From: Symbiodinium natans
Taxonomy: Eukaryota > Sar > Dinophyceae > Suessiales > Symbiodiniaceae
DNA: 64,000 bases
NCBI GenBank assembly: GCA_905221605.1
Contig: CAJNDS010001657.1
Location: 240,644 to 304,643 of the forward strand
Direction of reading: 5' to 3'
The translations under genes were made by a program, and so were the position numbers. A model generated the notes under the pieces. That model was given only the letters and a program-made list of their open reading frames with translations, searched no databases and had not been told where the DNA came from. Positions 46,356 through 55,191 of the stretch are shown here, piece by piece (position 1 is the first letter of the stretch; every line of letters starts with the position of its first letter).

Positions 46356-46442
46356 CTGACAGAGGAGCAACATCCTTAGCATCCCGAATCCTACCTACCA
46401 CCTATCACTATAGGTCCTACTCGTTCACTTACTTCCCTCAGC
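46356..46442 (-). other. 87-bp GC-AG intron inside PPC-like module 4
   Basis: The donor is GTGGAAG followed by GCTGAGGG; the acceptor is CTCTGTCAG followed by GTGAGCG. Splicing gives CYDIFVEG-ERLDGDYVLSVTC, which matches the spacing in the other modules (for example CYDIFVEGFQESEGDFVLSLTC). Without splicing the frame meets TGA directly after VEG. A small perfect hairpin (CCTAT..ATAGG) lies inside. The G-GC..AG-G pattern is typical of dinoflagellate introns. Confidence 0.8.
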
Positions 46443-47808
46443 CTTCCACGAAGATGTCATAGCAGTCGCCAGGTTGAGCAGTCAGCCAGTAGCAGTCACC
46501 ACAGTCGCAATCACCTTCAACGCCTGGACCTTGCACGTGCAGCGCGGTATCCAAGTCTGACCCGCAAGTGCTGACCTGGACTCGCCCGGTGTGGTCGGCG
46601 CAGAACACATACCTGGCGTCACCCTGTGGTCCGCCATTGAAATTTGGTAAACCCACGGACGACCCATTCACGGTACTCCCGCACACAACCGCTGTCGTGT
46701 TGATTGCGACGGGGCAGGAGATCGACAATGTGTAGTCGCCTTGCTCAAAATCATATCCCTCAACAATGATGTCGTAGCATTCGCCAGCTCGGACGTCCAC
46801 CCAAGCCTCTCTATGGCCGCACGACGCGTGGCAATCCCATGCGCAATCCACATCAATGTCATGGCCTTTCAAGTAGAAGAGAGTGGGCCTCATCCCACTC
46901 GACAGGCACGTGCTGATCTTGACCCTGCCAGTGCTGTTTGGACAGAAGCTCCAATGCGCTTCGCCTCCGCGGAATCCTAGAGTGTCCGGCAAGCCAACAG
47001 TGGAACCGCTCACTGGGCTCCCGCACGGAACAAGAGCATTCATCACCGTAGTTGTAGTCGCCGTCGAGCAAGTAAGCGACAAGACGAAGTCACCTTCAGA
47101 CTCCTGAAACCCTTCAACAAAAATGTCATAGCATTCGTCCGCGAGGACGTCGACTGACAGCTCTGTTTGAGGGGCACAGTCACCACAGTCGTCGCAATTC
47201 ACATCCACAATTGGGGACTTCACATGCAGCCACGTATCAAAATCAGATCCACACGTACTGATTTTGACCCTGCCAGTGAGGTTGGGACAGAAGGAGAATC
47301 GAGCCTCGCCCGATGGCCCGCCCATGGTATCTGGCAAGCCCTCAGTCGAACCATAAACCGGGATCCCGCACGCAACTGCTGGGCATGACACTGACAAAAC
47401 GTAGTCGCCCTCGAACGGTGCAGCATTGCCCTCAACATATATGTCATAGCATTCACCAGCTAGAACGTCCACCCAAGCCTCTCTTTGGTTCCCGCACGCC
47501 TCGCAAGAACTGCTGCATTCGATGTCAATGCCTGGGCCTTTCACATAAAGCGCAGTTGCGAAGGTGGACTGGCATGTGCTGATCTTGACCCTGGAAGTAC
47601 TATTTGGACAAAACACCGCATGTGCATCACCTCCCTCCCAGCCCATGGTATCTGGCAAACCAACCGTCGATCCAGACACGTTGCTCCCGCAATCAATAAA
47701 TTGCGTGCCAGGGCTGGTTGGCTGAGTTGTTGTGGATGTGTTCAGGCTGCGGGCCCCATGTAGCGCCAAGGCAAGCAGCGCTGCCAACGACTTCGCAGCT
47801 CGTTTCAT
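46443..47808 (-). CDS. adhesin-like gene, first exon: signal peptide and PPC-like modules 1-4
   Basis: The first ATG of the frame (47808) gives MKRAAKSLAALLALALHGARS, a clean secretory signal peptide, followed by a short Thr-rich linker. Four modules of about 100 residues follow, each with CG..V.GSTVGLPDT, GEA...FCPNSTGRVKISTC, an internal Cys pair, ECYDI.VEG and GDY.LS.SC. The conserved order and Cys spacing resemble PPC-like beta-sandwich domains and suggest disulfide-stabilised extracellular repeats. The fourth module is split by the intron at 46356-46442. N-x-S/T sites in the modules suggest glycosylation. Being the only exon of the series with a signal peptide, it defines the 5' end of the gene. 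The whole locus would span about 13.2 kb down to 34585. Function is inferred: cell-surface or matrix adhesion, not tested. Confidence 0.8.
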
Positions 47809-47814
47809 TGGCAC

Positions 47815-49537
47815 TACCAGTCACTACCCTTTTTCCCAATTGAAATGTCGGATGCTTTTCCGGGCGAAAAGCTGAATTTGAGCAGTTCGAGCCAAAGGCG
47901 CTGGGCCAGCACAAAGTCAAAACCACGCCAAACATGTCGGTGGCCCTCACGCTTTCAACATGCGCTTTTCTTCTGGGACACACTGGCCAGCCTCGGTCTC
48001 TCAAGTGATGGTTGCTATGTGGAACACATGTTTATGTCTCTACTATGGGCTGGCACGGCATACTGCCAAGTGCTGGATCATCCGTCTGTCGTACATGTAA
48101 GCGGTGGTGCTGACAATCTGTCGAATCTATTGTGCAGCACGGCTTACCAGAAAGTGTGCGTTGCAGGACTCAGCATCAACAGCCAGCGTCTGGCTGAGGC
48201 GCTCTTTCTTGGGCTGCCGCCGCCGCGCCCTTCTCTCCTGACAGAGTTTAGGGTTCACGGTTTAGGGTTTAGGGTTTAGGGTTCAGGTTCCCAGGGAGTA
48301 CAGGGCATTGTCAGGGAAGGAGTCTTGTCAGCGCAGCAGGCTCGGGATTGATCGGGATTGGCAAGAGGGCACATGAGCAGAACGCGTTGGGAAAAACTGG
48401 GTTGAACGATGTTCTGGAGAGTCACAGACCTTGCGCAGAGGCTTGGCCCTTGCACATGCTGCACCATCTGAGAGAGCGTGCGTCGGCGCAAGTTCATGGG
48501 AAACCGGCTGAATTTGAGTAGTGCCCCGGGCGCTTTTTGCCGCGATCCCCTAGCTGACCGAGGGGTGTTTGGGAGTAGGGTTTCTTCGCTTCTTCGCCGG
48601 ATCCCTCTCTTCGGCTTTTGGCTTTTGGGTGCTCGCGGAGTTCTCCTAGTTCGCCGACGAATGACCCTTGCTAAAATTGGATTTTCACGGGGGCGCCGAG
48701 AAGTTTCATGCCTCTCATGGCCAAGACACTTCTAGAAGTGCTCTAAAGGCATGCTGCAATGTTGGCGCTTCAAGGCTCAAGGCATTCTAGCGGTTTTGGG
48801 CAGGTGGAGTTTCCACCCCCCCCCCCACCCTCGTTTTTGCTGTTTGCTCCTCATTTGTTGTGTCGGCTCAAACATAGAGAAACCTTTACGTCCTCTATAC
48901 TTCCAAGAGAGAGAATGGGGGGGGAGGCAAGGCCGAGGGGGGGTGCAGCAAACAGACTTTTTCGTGTACACGAAACAAAGCGGGGCTCAGACAAACGCCT
49001 GATCCCGGAGCCTACCTACTATATGACATCCACTTAAGTCCCAGGCAGGTTTCACAGACAGCAAGGACTGCGTCTGCCTCGGCCACTGAAGAGCATGTCG
49101 GTCAGCAGCCCCTGCGTCGCCGCATCCCAGAGTGAGGCTGGGCAAATTCAAATTGGGAGCAGGGGAAAATTCGGGCACATGCAGGTATCATCAAGTCTTG
49201 TCTTGTCGAGGCTCGAGCTGCTGTTGAGAGAAGCACGGAAGGCCCGCGGCTCATATTGAGACGAGCCCATTCCCACATGCTTGGGTTTACAAATGTTGAC
49301 ACACGCCATCACGCAGGCCAGGTGCCCAGCTGTGACATTGTTCAAAACATCCGAGTAGTGGACTCGAATTAAAAGGCCAGACATGGCCACACAAGATGAC
49401 CCTTGCTGTAATTATAAGCCCGTGGGTAAGCTGCACAACCATGGGCTTATGGCCTCAAAAGCTTCACCGGCATCAACGCCAGTCTAGTCCAATTGAAACG
49501 CATCTTTTGAAGCGCAGCTAAGCGCAGCTAAGCGCAG
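47815..49537. other. intergenic spacer upstream of the adhesin-like gene
   Basis: No supportable gene. Expected to contain the 5' untranslated region or trans-splice acceptor of the adhesin-like gene and the 3' region of the monooxygenase. It holds a telomere-like array (48243-48288), a C run near 48818-48828, a G-rich patch near 48917-48943, and two similar 12-mers (GCTGAATTTGAG near 47870 and 48507) that may be remnants of a dispersed repeat. Confidence 0.5.
48243..48288 (+). repeat. telomere-like TTTAGGG array
   Basis: About six TTTAGGG-like units, the last four nearly perfect, in TTTAGGG orientation on the plus strand. Confidence 0.85.
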
Positions 49538-49550
49538 CTAAGCGCAGAGG
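49511..49550 (+). repeat. four tandem copies of AGCGCAGCTA overlapping a stop codon
   Basis: A 10-bp unit repeated about four times. On the minus strand it provides the TAG stop codon of the monooxygenase and the sequence just after it. Confidence 0.8.
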
Positions 49551-50863
49551 GCCCGCAGCCGCAAGCCCAGTCGCTGGAAGAAGCTCGGCTCTGGCTCCCA
49601 GGGGTTGCGTTCTGTGGGGTCGACGCCGAAGGCATTCCGGAGATTCCGGAAAAGCAGGGGCTTCAGCAAATAGTTGCGGCCCAGCGCCTTCAAGCCGGTG
49701 GCCGTGTGCATCTGCCCGATCTTGGAGCTCGCAGACACCACATTCTCGCAGTAGGCCTTGCGGGTCACCTCATACAAGCGGAGGCTCTCTTGCAGTGACA
49801 GCTCCTGATGAAGCAAGACGCGGCTCAGGCACCAGGCGTCGTGCATCGCCATGTTGGCGCCCTGGCCCATGAAGGGAGCTGTAGCATGTGCAGCATCGCC
49901 CAAGAGCACGACACGACCCTTGGCTGAGATCCAGGAAGGACGGGTCGGCTGTTGATAGATGCCCCAGTCGAAGCAGACATCTGCACTTTCTACAGCACGG
50001 GCCAGGACCTCGTGGTCGGGCGCCGCGTTCTTGGCGAGCTCAGCAAAGCGCTCCCGCACGATTGCAGAGTCCCATCGGTCGGAGACTGGTTCCTGGCTTC
50101 CCAAGACAATGAGGCAAATATCGTGGCGCCCCTCTCCCTGTCCAGCGGTCACGTCCAGGATAGCATAGCCTGTGCCAGCTGTCTCGACCCAATGCATGTT
50201 GGCCACCGTGGGATCTGGACGAATGGGCTTCGACGACACACTGTACAAGACGCGGAAGCCCGTGAAGACCGGCTCATCTGCACCAAAGATTTTCTGCCTG
50301 ACAAAGCTGTGGATACCATCCGAGGCCACAACCACATCAGCGAAGTCTGTTGCTCCGTTCTCAAATGACAGTTGGACCCCCTCTTCGCTTTCTGCAATGT
50401 CGACCAACTTGTGCCCGAGTTTGATGGTATCAGCTGGCAGCGACTCCACCACAATCCTCTGCAGGTCCGTGCGCATGGCAAAGTATCCTGGCACCGCCAA
50501 AGAGCTGAGCTTCTTCCCTTGTGCCAGATAGTTCATTCTCTGCCCCTGATTGGAGACCGCGTCAAGCTCCTTCCCTAGTCCCAGGCGCTGGAGAATGCGG
50601 GCTCCGGCGGCAAGACCCAAAGAGCCGCCACGGACCTTCCACTCATCCCAGGCCTCATAGAGTCGGACCTGAACTTTCTTCGCAGTAGCCTCAGTCTGCA
50701 GGGCCTTGGCCAAGGTCAGACCTCCCAACCCTGCGCCGATGATGGCCACCCTCAGCGGCTCAGATGTCTCAGGTCGCTCGGCCATAAGGGCGACGCCGCG
50801 ATGCTGTTCCGGGGGAGGATGGGACGTTAGAACTTGGGCCAACACACTGATGGTGAGCGACAT
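49538..50863 (-). CDS. FAD-dependent monooxygenase (group A flavoprotein hydroxylase)
   Basis: An uninterrupted frame with the three hallmarks of class A flavin monooxygenases: an N-terminal Rossmann motif VAIIGAGLGGLTLA for FAD, a DG motif (VVASDGIHSFVR) in the middle, and the GD motif (VVLLGDAAHATAPFMGQG) near residue 330 that contacts the flavin ribityl chain. The closest families by pattern are salicylate/3-hydroxybenzoate-type hydroxylases and zeaxanthin epoxidase relatives, which use NAD(P)H and O2 to hydroxylate or epoxidise a substrate. The substrate cannot be told. The first ATG is at 50863; a later Met at 50785 (MAERPETSEP), just before the Rossmann motif, is an alternative start. 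The N-terminal extension shows no strong targeting peptide. No intron is needed. The stop lies within a short tandem repeat. Confidence 0.9.
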   Translation of the reverse strand: MSLTISVLAQVLTSHPPPEQHRGVALMAERPETSEPLRVAIIGAGLGGLTLAKALQTEATAKKVQVRLYEAWDEWKVRGGSLGLAAGARILQRLGLGKELDAVSNQGQRMNYLAQGKKLSSLAVPGYFAMRTDLQRIVVESLPADTIKLGHKLVDIAESEEGVQLSFENGATDFADVVVASDGIHSFVRQKIFGADEPVFTGFRVLYSVSSKPIRPDPTVANMHWVETAGTGYAILDVTAGQGEGRHDICLIVLGSQEPVSDRWDSAIVRERFAELAKNAAPDHEVLARAVESADVCFDWGIYQQPTRPSWISAKGRVVLLGDAAHATAPFMGQGANMAMHDAWCLSRVLLHQELSLQESLRLYEVTRKAYCENVVSASSKIGQMHTATGLKALGRNYLLKPLLFRNLRNAFGVDPTERNPWEPEPSFFQRLGLRLRALCA

Positions 50864-52511
50864 GCTTCTGCCTTCTGTCCTTCTATTCTTCCGTCCTTCT
50901 GTCCTCTTCCACACAGGGAGAAACGGCGAGATGCTGGCTCAGGCAAGCACAATCCCAACTTCCTATTCTCACGGGCTTTGGGATGCCAGGCCTCTCTGTC
51001 GCAAAAGCCCACGGTGGTGGTGGAGTTCCAGGCGTGCCTTGGATCCGGGTTTCGGAAGGTGCTTCTGGCCGGGCTTAGGGCTTTGGATTTTTCGTCCCAC
51101 GCTTGGAGAGAAGGGGTCATACATCCATGATTGTTGCGGGACATGGTGACAGGGACAGCCTTTCAGAGGGGGACGGCTCAAAACAATCATAAGGGTCAAA
51201 AATAAATAAACCCAACGGATCAAGAAACAATACGGATCAACAAAACATGACCCATTTTCCTCTCAAAAAATAGGAAAGTAAACATCTTTCATTGGAATAA
51301 AGAGAAAATAGAGTTGCTCACGAAATATAGAGGTAATAGAGGTTTTCCATGGCATCATCTAGGACTTCCTGTGCCAAAATACAAGTTTCACATGGACAGA
51401 TTCTGCTGCAGTGAAAGGTTCTCCGTGGCACCATCGAGAAAATAGAAGGTTTCCTTTGTACTACCAAAAACCCAATCCTGGGAGGAGATTTGTTTGGTGT
51501 CGGTGCGTTGTTTGGCTTTGTTGGTTTTCCCTCGTGTTTGTTGGTAGTTTTTGGTGTCGTTGCGGTTTTTTGGCTTTATTGGTTCTCACGGTTCTACGTA
51601 CACTACGATAAGGACGACCACGACGAGGACGAGGACGAGGACGTGCTCTCCCCACAAGGTGCAGCAGGGGCTCGTGGCTTCGAAGGCAACGCTTCTCACG
51701 CAGATGCTGGAGGACTTGAGGCCTTCAGGAAACAACGGTCCGAGGTCAGGCTCTCTACTCTATCTCTCTCCACCAGCTTTTGGCATGCCATGTCAAGAAT
51801 TGCTACAAAGAAGATTTAGTTAATCATAAGCAACGGTGCAAAGCGATAACCGCCCGCAACACCACCAGCTTACGAGCTGCCTGGCTTTCTCTGGCATGGT
51901 GCTGGGATGGTATGCGCCCTCTTGCTTGTACTACAAAGCCAATGCGAGTTGTGCCCGTCTAGTTCGGGCAGGCTTTCATTGGTTGAGGAAGGATACAGGG
52001 CCACTCGGAAAGGCTGCACTTTGAGTCTAAAGCCCTCTGCACCTTCGAACTCCAAGAGCAGACATGCCCTCGATTCCTCCTGACGATCTCTGCTCCCCGA
52101 TTCCTCTGGCCTTGCTCGCCTTGGCACCCTGTTCAGGCCGCCCTTCCGAGCTTTAGTGCCCCGCCTCGGTGCTTCAAAAATAGCACTCGCACACTCGTAG
52201 GGCAGAAGGTTCAAGGTGGAGGGGTGTGGGGTTCAGGGTGCAGGGCGCTTAGGGCTCCTGGTACGGTTGAAGATGCGAGGGGGGTGTAGGGTCGGTGTGA
52301 AATTTGTATAAAGGCGCTTCTCTGTTCAACACTGCTAACTCGTGAGAAGCCAAATCCACCCGTGCAAGAGAGCGACGAAAGCTAAGCATGTTGCCTCCAC
52401 TTTCGCAGCGGGGCCCGCGCAAGCTTCTGAATGCTGCCTTGAGCTGCCTATAGCGGACCATGGGTACACTTTGAAGGGGACATCTGTGTCATGGGCTCTG
52501 TATAAGACAAA
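50864..52511. other. intergenic spacer
   Basis: No supportable gene. Includes an AT-rich island at 51175-51470 with three imperfect copies of AGGTTYTCCRTGGCAYCAT, a GT/TTGG-rich stretch at 51485-51590 that reads as hydrophobic nonsense, and a short (GACGAG)n run at about 51615-51640. Confidence 0.5.
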
Positions 52512-52792
52512 GTGCGAATCTTGTGATCGCACATCTCGCATCGCTGCGGCGCGCCATCCGGTTCTACAAATTTACAACTTCGTGGATAGCTGGCGTCGAG
52601 TCAAAACTTAGCAACATGTGACTTGGCACTTAACAACTCAACAACTCGAGCGCAGATCATGGCTGGCAGCACTGAGGTCAGCTGCCTTCAGGCTTTCTAA
52701 AAGTTGAGGTGTCCCAGGCGAAAACAAGCCCCGCCGTGCACCGGGCCTGTATGCTGCATGGCGCACACTGTACATCCGGGCCTACTGTATCT

Positions 52793-53506
52793 TTAGTAGT
52801 ACGTTCCATCATCCTTGCCCTGAGCATCCAGGAGACCCTTCCAGTACCAGCTTTCGTAAGCAGCCTTTGCATTGGTGTCGACCATGACCTCGACGTCACC
52901 GGAGAGGAAGGCCTCGCGAATCTCGAACGTTGCAAGCGCCTCCCTCCGTCCGATGAACCAGGCGACGAACTTGCCGATCCCCGGCGGCGAAGGGCACCAA
53001 TCCCCTTCCGGCTGGCCAGTGAAGCAATCAAAGACGTTTCCGAACTGTCCATCCAAGATCTTACTTCCCTGAACCTCAGCGCCCACACTCAAGGATGTGC
53101 CGGTAGGAGGGGCCTTGTCTCCAACGGCAAAAAGCTTTCCGTCTTGCGTCTTGCCAACGCACACATCGCATCCTGCAATTCCGTAGGCCCTCAGTTCGCC
53201 GGGCTGCAAGTCACTGCCTCGAAGTCCAGTCTTGAGCCACTGCAAACTCGGGACAATGGTCTGGGTCGTGTAGCGTCGCGTTGTCTTCGAAGCCTGCATG
53301 GCCTTGCCCGTGACCTTTTTCAGCAATGCTGCTCCCATGGCTGCGGTCAAACACAAGGCTGTTGACATCGCGGGCGCTTGCTGGAGCCGGCTGTCGCTGG
53401 ACCGTGCCTGGCGCACAACTGGAGCCGCTTGAAAAGGACCAGGTGCAACGAAGCAGAGCGGTGCAAAGAGCATGGCCGCTGCCGCCATCACCAAAGTGCG
53501 TGCCAT
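52793..53506 (-). CDS. plastid-targeted Rieske-fold protein lacking the cluster ligands, copy 1
   Basis: The 237-residue protein starts at the first ATG (53506). Residues 1-18 form a signal peptide ending just before FVAP (19-22), a dinoflagellate plastid-leader motif, and a second hydrophobic segment (47-62) followed by KK completes a bipartite leader. Residues about 100-175 follow the Rieske ferredoxin pattern: GELRAYGIAG, VCVGKTQDGKLFAVGD, then APPTGTSL where CxHxGxxL is expected, and DGQFGNVFDCFTG where CPxHGxxFDxxTG is expected. The four iron-sulfur ligands (Cys, His, Cys, His) are replaced by A132, P134, D152 and F155. The C-terminus contains a Trp/Tyr-rich helix and ends GKDDGTYY. The fold is therefore kept but a [2Fe-2S] cluster is not expected. 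The function is unknown; a structural or photosystem-associated role is a guess. Confidence 0.85.
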   Translation of the reverse strand: MARTLVMAAAAMLFAPLCFVAPGPFQAAPVVRQARSSDSRLQQAPAMSTALCLTAAMGAALLKKVTGKAMQASKTTRRYTTQTIVPSLQWLKTGLRGSDLQPGELRAYGIAGCDVCVGKTQDGKLFAVGDKAPPTGTSLSVGAEVQGSKILDGQFGNVFDCFTGQPEGDWCPSPPGIGKFVAWFIGRREALATFEIREAFLSGDVEVMVDTNAKAAYESWYWKGLLDAQGKDDGTYY

Positions 53507-54022
53507 CGTTGCAGGGGGGAGGGGCAGCTGCTTCACAGCTTCACAACACGACACACGACCTTGCAAGACCTTGCTAGCCAAAAGCTGACGCAGCCACGTT
53601 TGCTTCTGCGCAAGAGAGCGACGGAAACGGAAGCAAACATCTTCCTGAGACAGTGTTGTCTGGGCTGGATTTTGTTGACGATCGATCTCATGCTAAGCCG
53701 GAAGGGAACAAGCATCCTGACATGCACACTGACTGCGAATCTTGTGATCGCACATCTCGCATCGCTGCGGCGAGCCATCCGGTTCTACAAATTTACAACT
53801 TCGTGGACAGCTGGCGTCGAGTCAAAACTTAGCAACATGTGACTTGGCACTTAACAACTCAACAACTCGAGCGCAGATCATGCACGCTCGTGGCAGCACT
53901 GAGGTCAGCTGCCTTCAGGCTTTCTAAAAGTTGAGGTGGGACACAAGGCGAAAACAAGCCCCGCCGTGCACCGGGCCTGTATGCTGCATGGCGCACACTG
54001 TACATCCGGGCCTAGTGTACCT
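53507..54022. other. intergenic spacer inside the tandem duplication
   Basis: About 515 bp separating the two gene copies: 5' untranslated region of copy 1, the second flank copy (53734-53930) and the 3' region of copy 2. It probably contains a trans-splice acceptor for copy 1. No extra gene is present. Confidence 0.6.
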
Positions 54023-54736
54023 TTAGTAGTACGTTCCATCATCCTTGCCCTGAGCATCCAGGAGACCCTTCCAGTACCAGCTTTCGTAAGCAGCCTTTGC
54101 ATTGGTGTCGACCATGACCTCGACGTCACCGGAGAGGAAGGCCTCGCGAATCTCGAACGTTGCAAGCGCCTCCCTCCGTCCGATGAACCAGGCGACGAAC
54201 TTGCCGATCCCCGGCGGCGAAGGGCACCAATCCCCTTCCGGCTGGCCAGTGAAGCAATCAAAGACGTTTCCGAACTGTCCATCCAAGATCTTACTTCCCT
54301 GAACCTCAGCGCCCACACTCAAGGATGTGCCGGTAGGAGGGGCCTTGTCTCCAACGGCAAAAAGCTTTCCGTCTTGCGTCTTGCCAACGCACACATCGCA
54401 TCCTGCAATTCCGTAGGCCCTCAGTTCGCCGGGCTGCAAGTCACTGCCTCGAAGTCCAGTCTTGAGCCACTGCAAACTCGGGACAATTGTCTGGGTCGTG
54501 TAGCGTCGCGTTGTCTTCGAAGCCTGCATGGCCTTGCCCGTGACCTTTTTCAGCAATGCTGCTCCCATGGCTGCGGTCAAACACAAGGCTGTTGACATCG
54601 CGGGTGCTTGCTGGAGCCGGCTGTCGCTGGACCGTGCCTGGCGCACAACTGGAGCCGCTTGAAAAGGACCAGGTGCAACGAAGCAGAGCGGTGCAAAGAG
54701 CATGGCCGCTGCCGCCATCACCAAAGTGCGTGCCAT
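54023..54736 (-). CDS. plastid-targeted Rieske-fold protein lacking the cluster ligands, copy 2
   Basis: Encodes exactly the same 237 residues as copy 1, including the leader (FVAP at 19-22, hydrophobic 47-62) and the degenerate Rieske motifs (A132, P134, D152, F155). By eye the two coding sequences differ at only two synonymous positions (about 53257/54487 and 53366/54605), and a few more in the untranslated flanks. Recent duplication or gene conversion is therefore implied. Tandem near-identical copies are common for abundantly expressed dinoflagellate genes. The start is the first ATG (54736); the frame is open a further 25 codons upstream but without an ATG. Confidence 0.85.
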   Translation of the reverse strand: MARTLVMAAAAMLFAPLCFVAPGPFQAAPVVRQARSSDSRLQQAPAMSTALCLTAAMGAALLKKVTGKAMQASKTTRRYTTQTIVPSLQWLKTGLRGSDLQPGELRAYGIAGCDVCVGKTQDGKLFAVGDKAPPTGTSLSVGAEVQGSKILDGQFGNVFDCFTGQPEGDWCPSPPGIGKFVAWFIGRREALATFEIREAFLSGDVEVMVDTNAKAAYESWYWKGLLDAQGKDDGTYY

Positions 54737-55191
54737 CGTTGCAGGGGGGAGGGGCAGCTGCTTCACAGCTTCACAACACGACACACGACCTTGCAAGACC
54801 TTGCTAGCCAAAAGCTGACGCAGCCACGTTTGCTCCTGTACAAGAGAACGGCAGAAGCGGAAGCAAACATCTTCCTGAGACAGCGTTGTCTGGGCTGGAT
54901 TTTGTTGATCGATCTCATGCTAAGCCGGAAGGGAACAAGCATCCTGACATGCTCTAAGTGCGAATCTTGTGATCGCACATCTCGCAGCGCTGCGGCGCGC
55001 CATCCAGTTCTACAAATTTACAACTTCGTGGATAGCTGGCGGCGAGTCAAAACTTAGCAAAAATGTGACTTGGCACGTAACAAATCGAGCACAGATTATT
55101 CAAGCTCCTGAACGGTATGGGATGCACTGTACATGTGAGGAATTCTCAGTAATTAAGTTCAATTGGAACTGGGATGAAGGAGGCCCTTGGG

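Larger units (their letters stand above)
52512..55110. repeat. tandem duplication, unit about 1.23 kb, two genes and three flank copies
   Basis: The order is flank-gene-flank-gene-flank. Flank copies begin with TGCGAATCTTGTGATCG at about 52513, 53734 and 54959, share CGGTTCTACAAATTTACAAC (one base different in the third copy), and differ by a few substitutions and small indels. The two gene copies lie exactly 1230 bp apart. The third flank lacks a following gene copy and continues into sequence before the Tic20-like gene. Confidence 0.9.

Noticed and set aside
52709-54595. Plus-strand frames of 218-219 codons present in both tandem units
   Set aside because: They are antisense to the Rieske-like genes. 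Their conservation follows from the near-identity of the DNA units.
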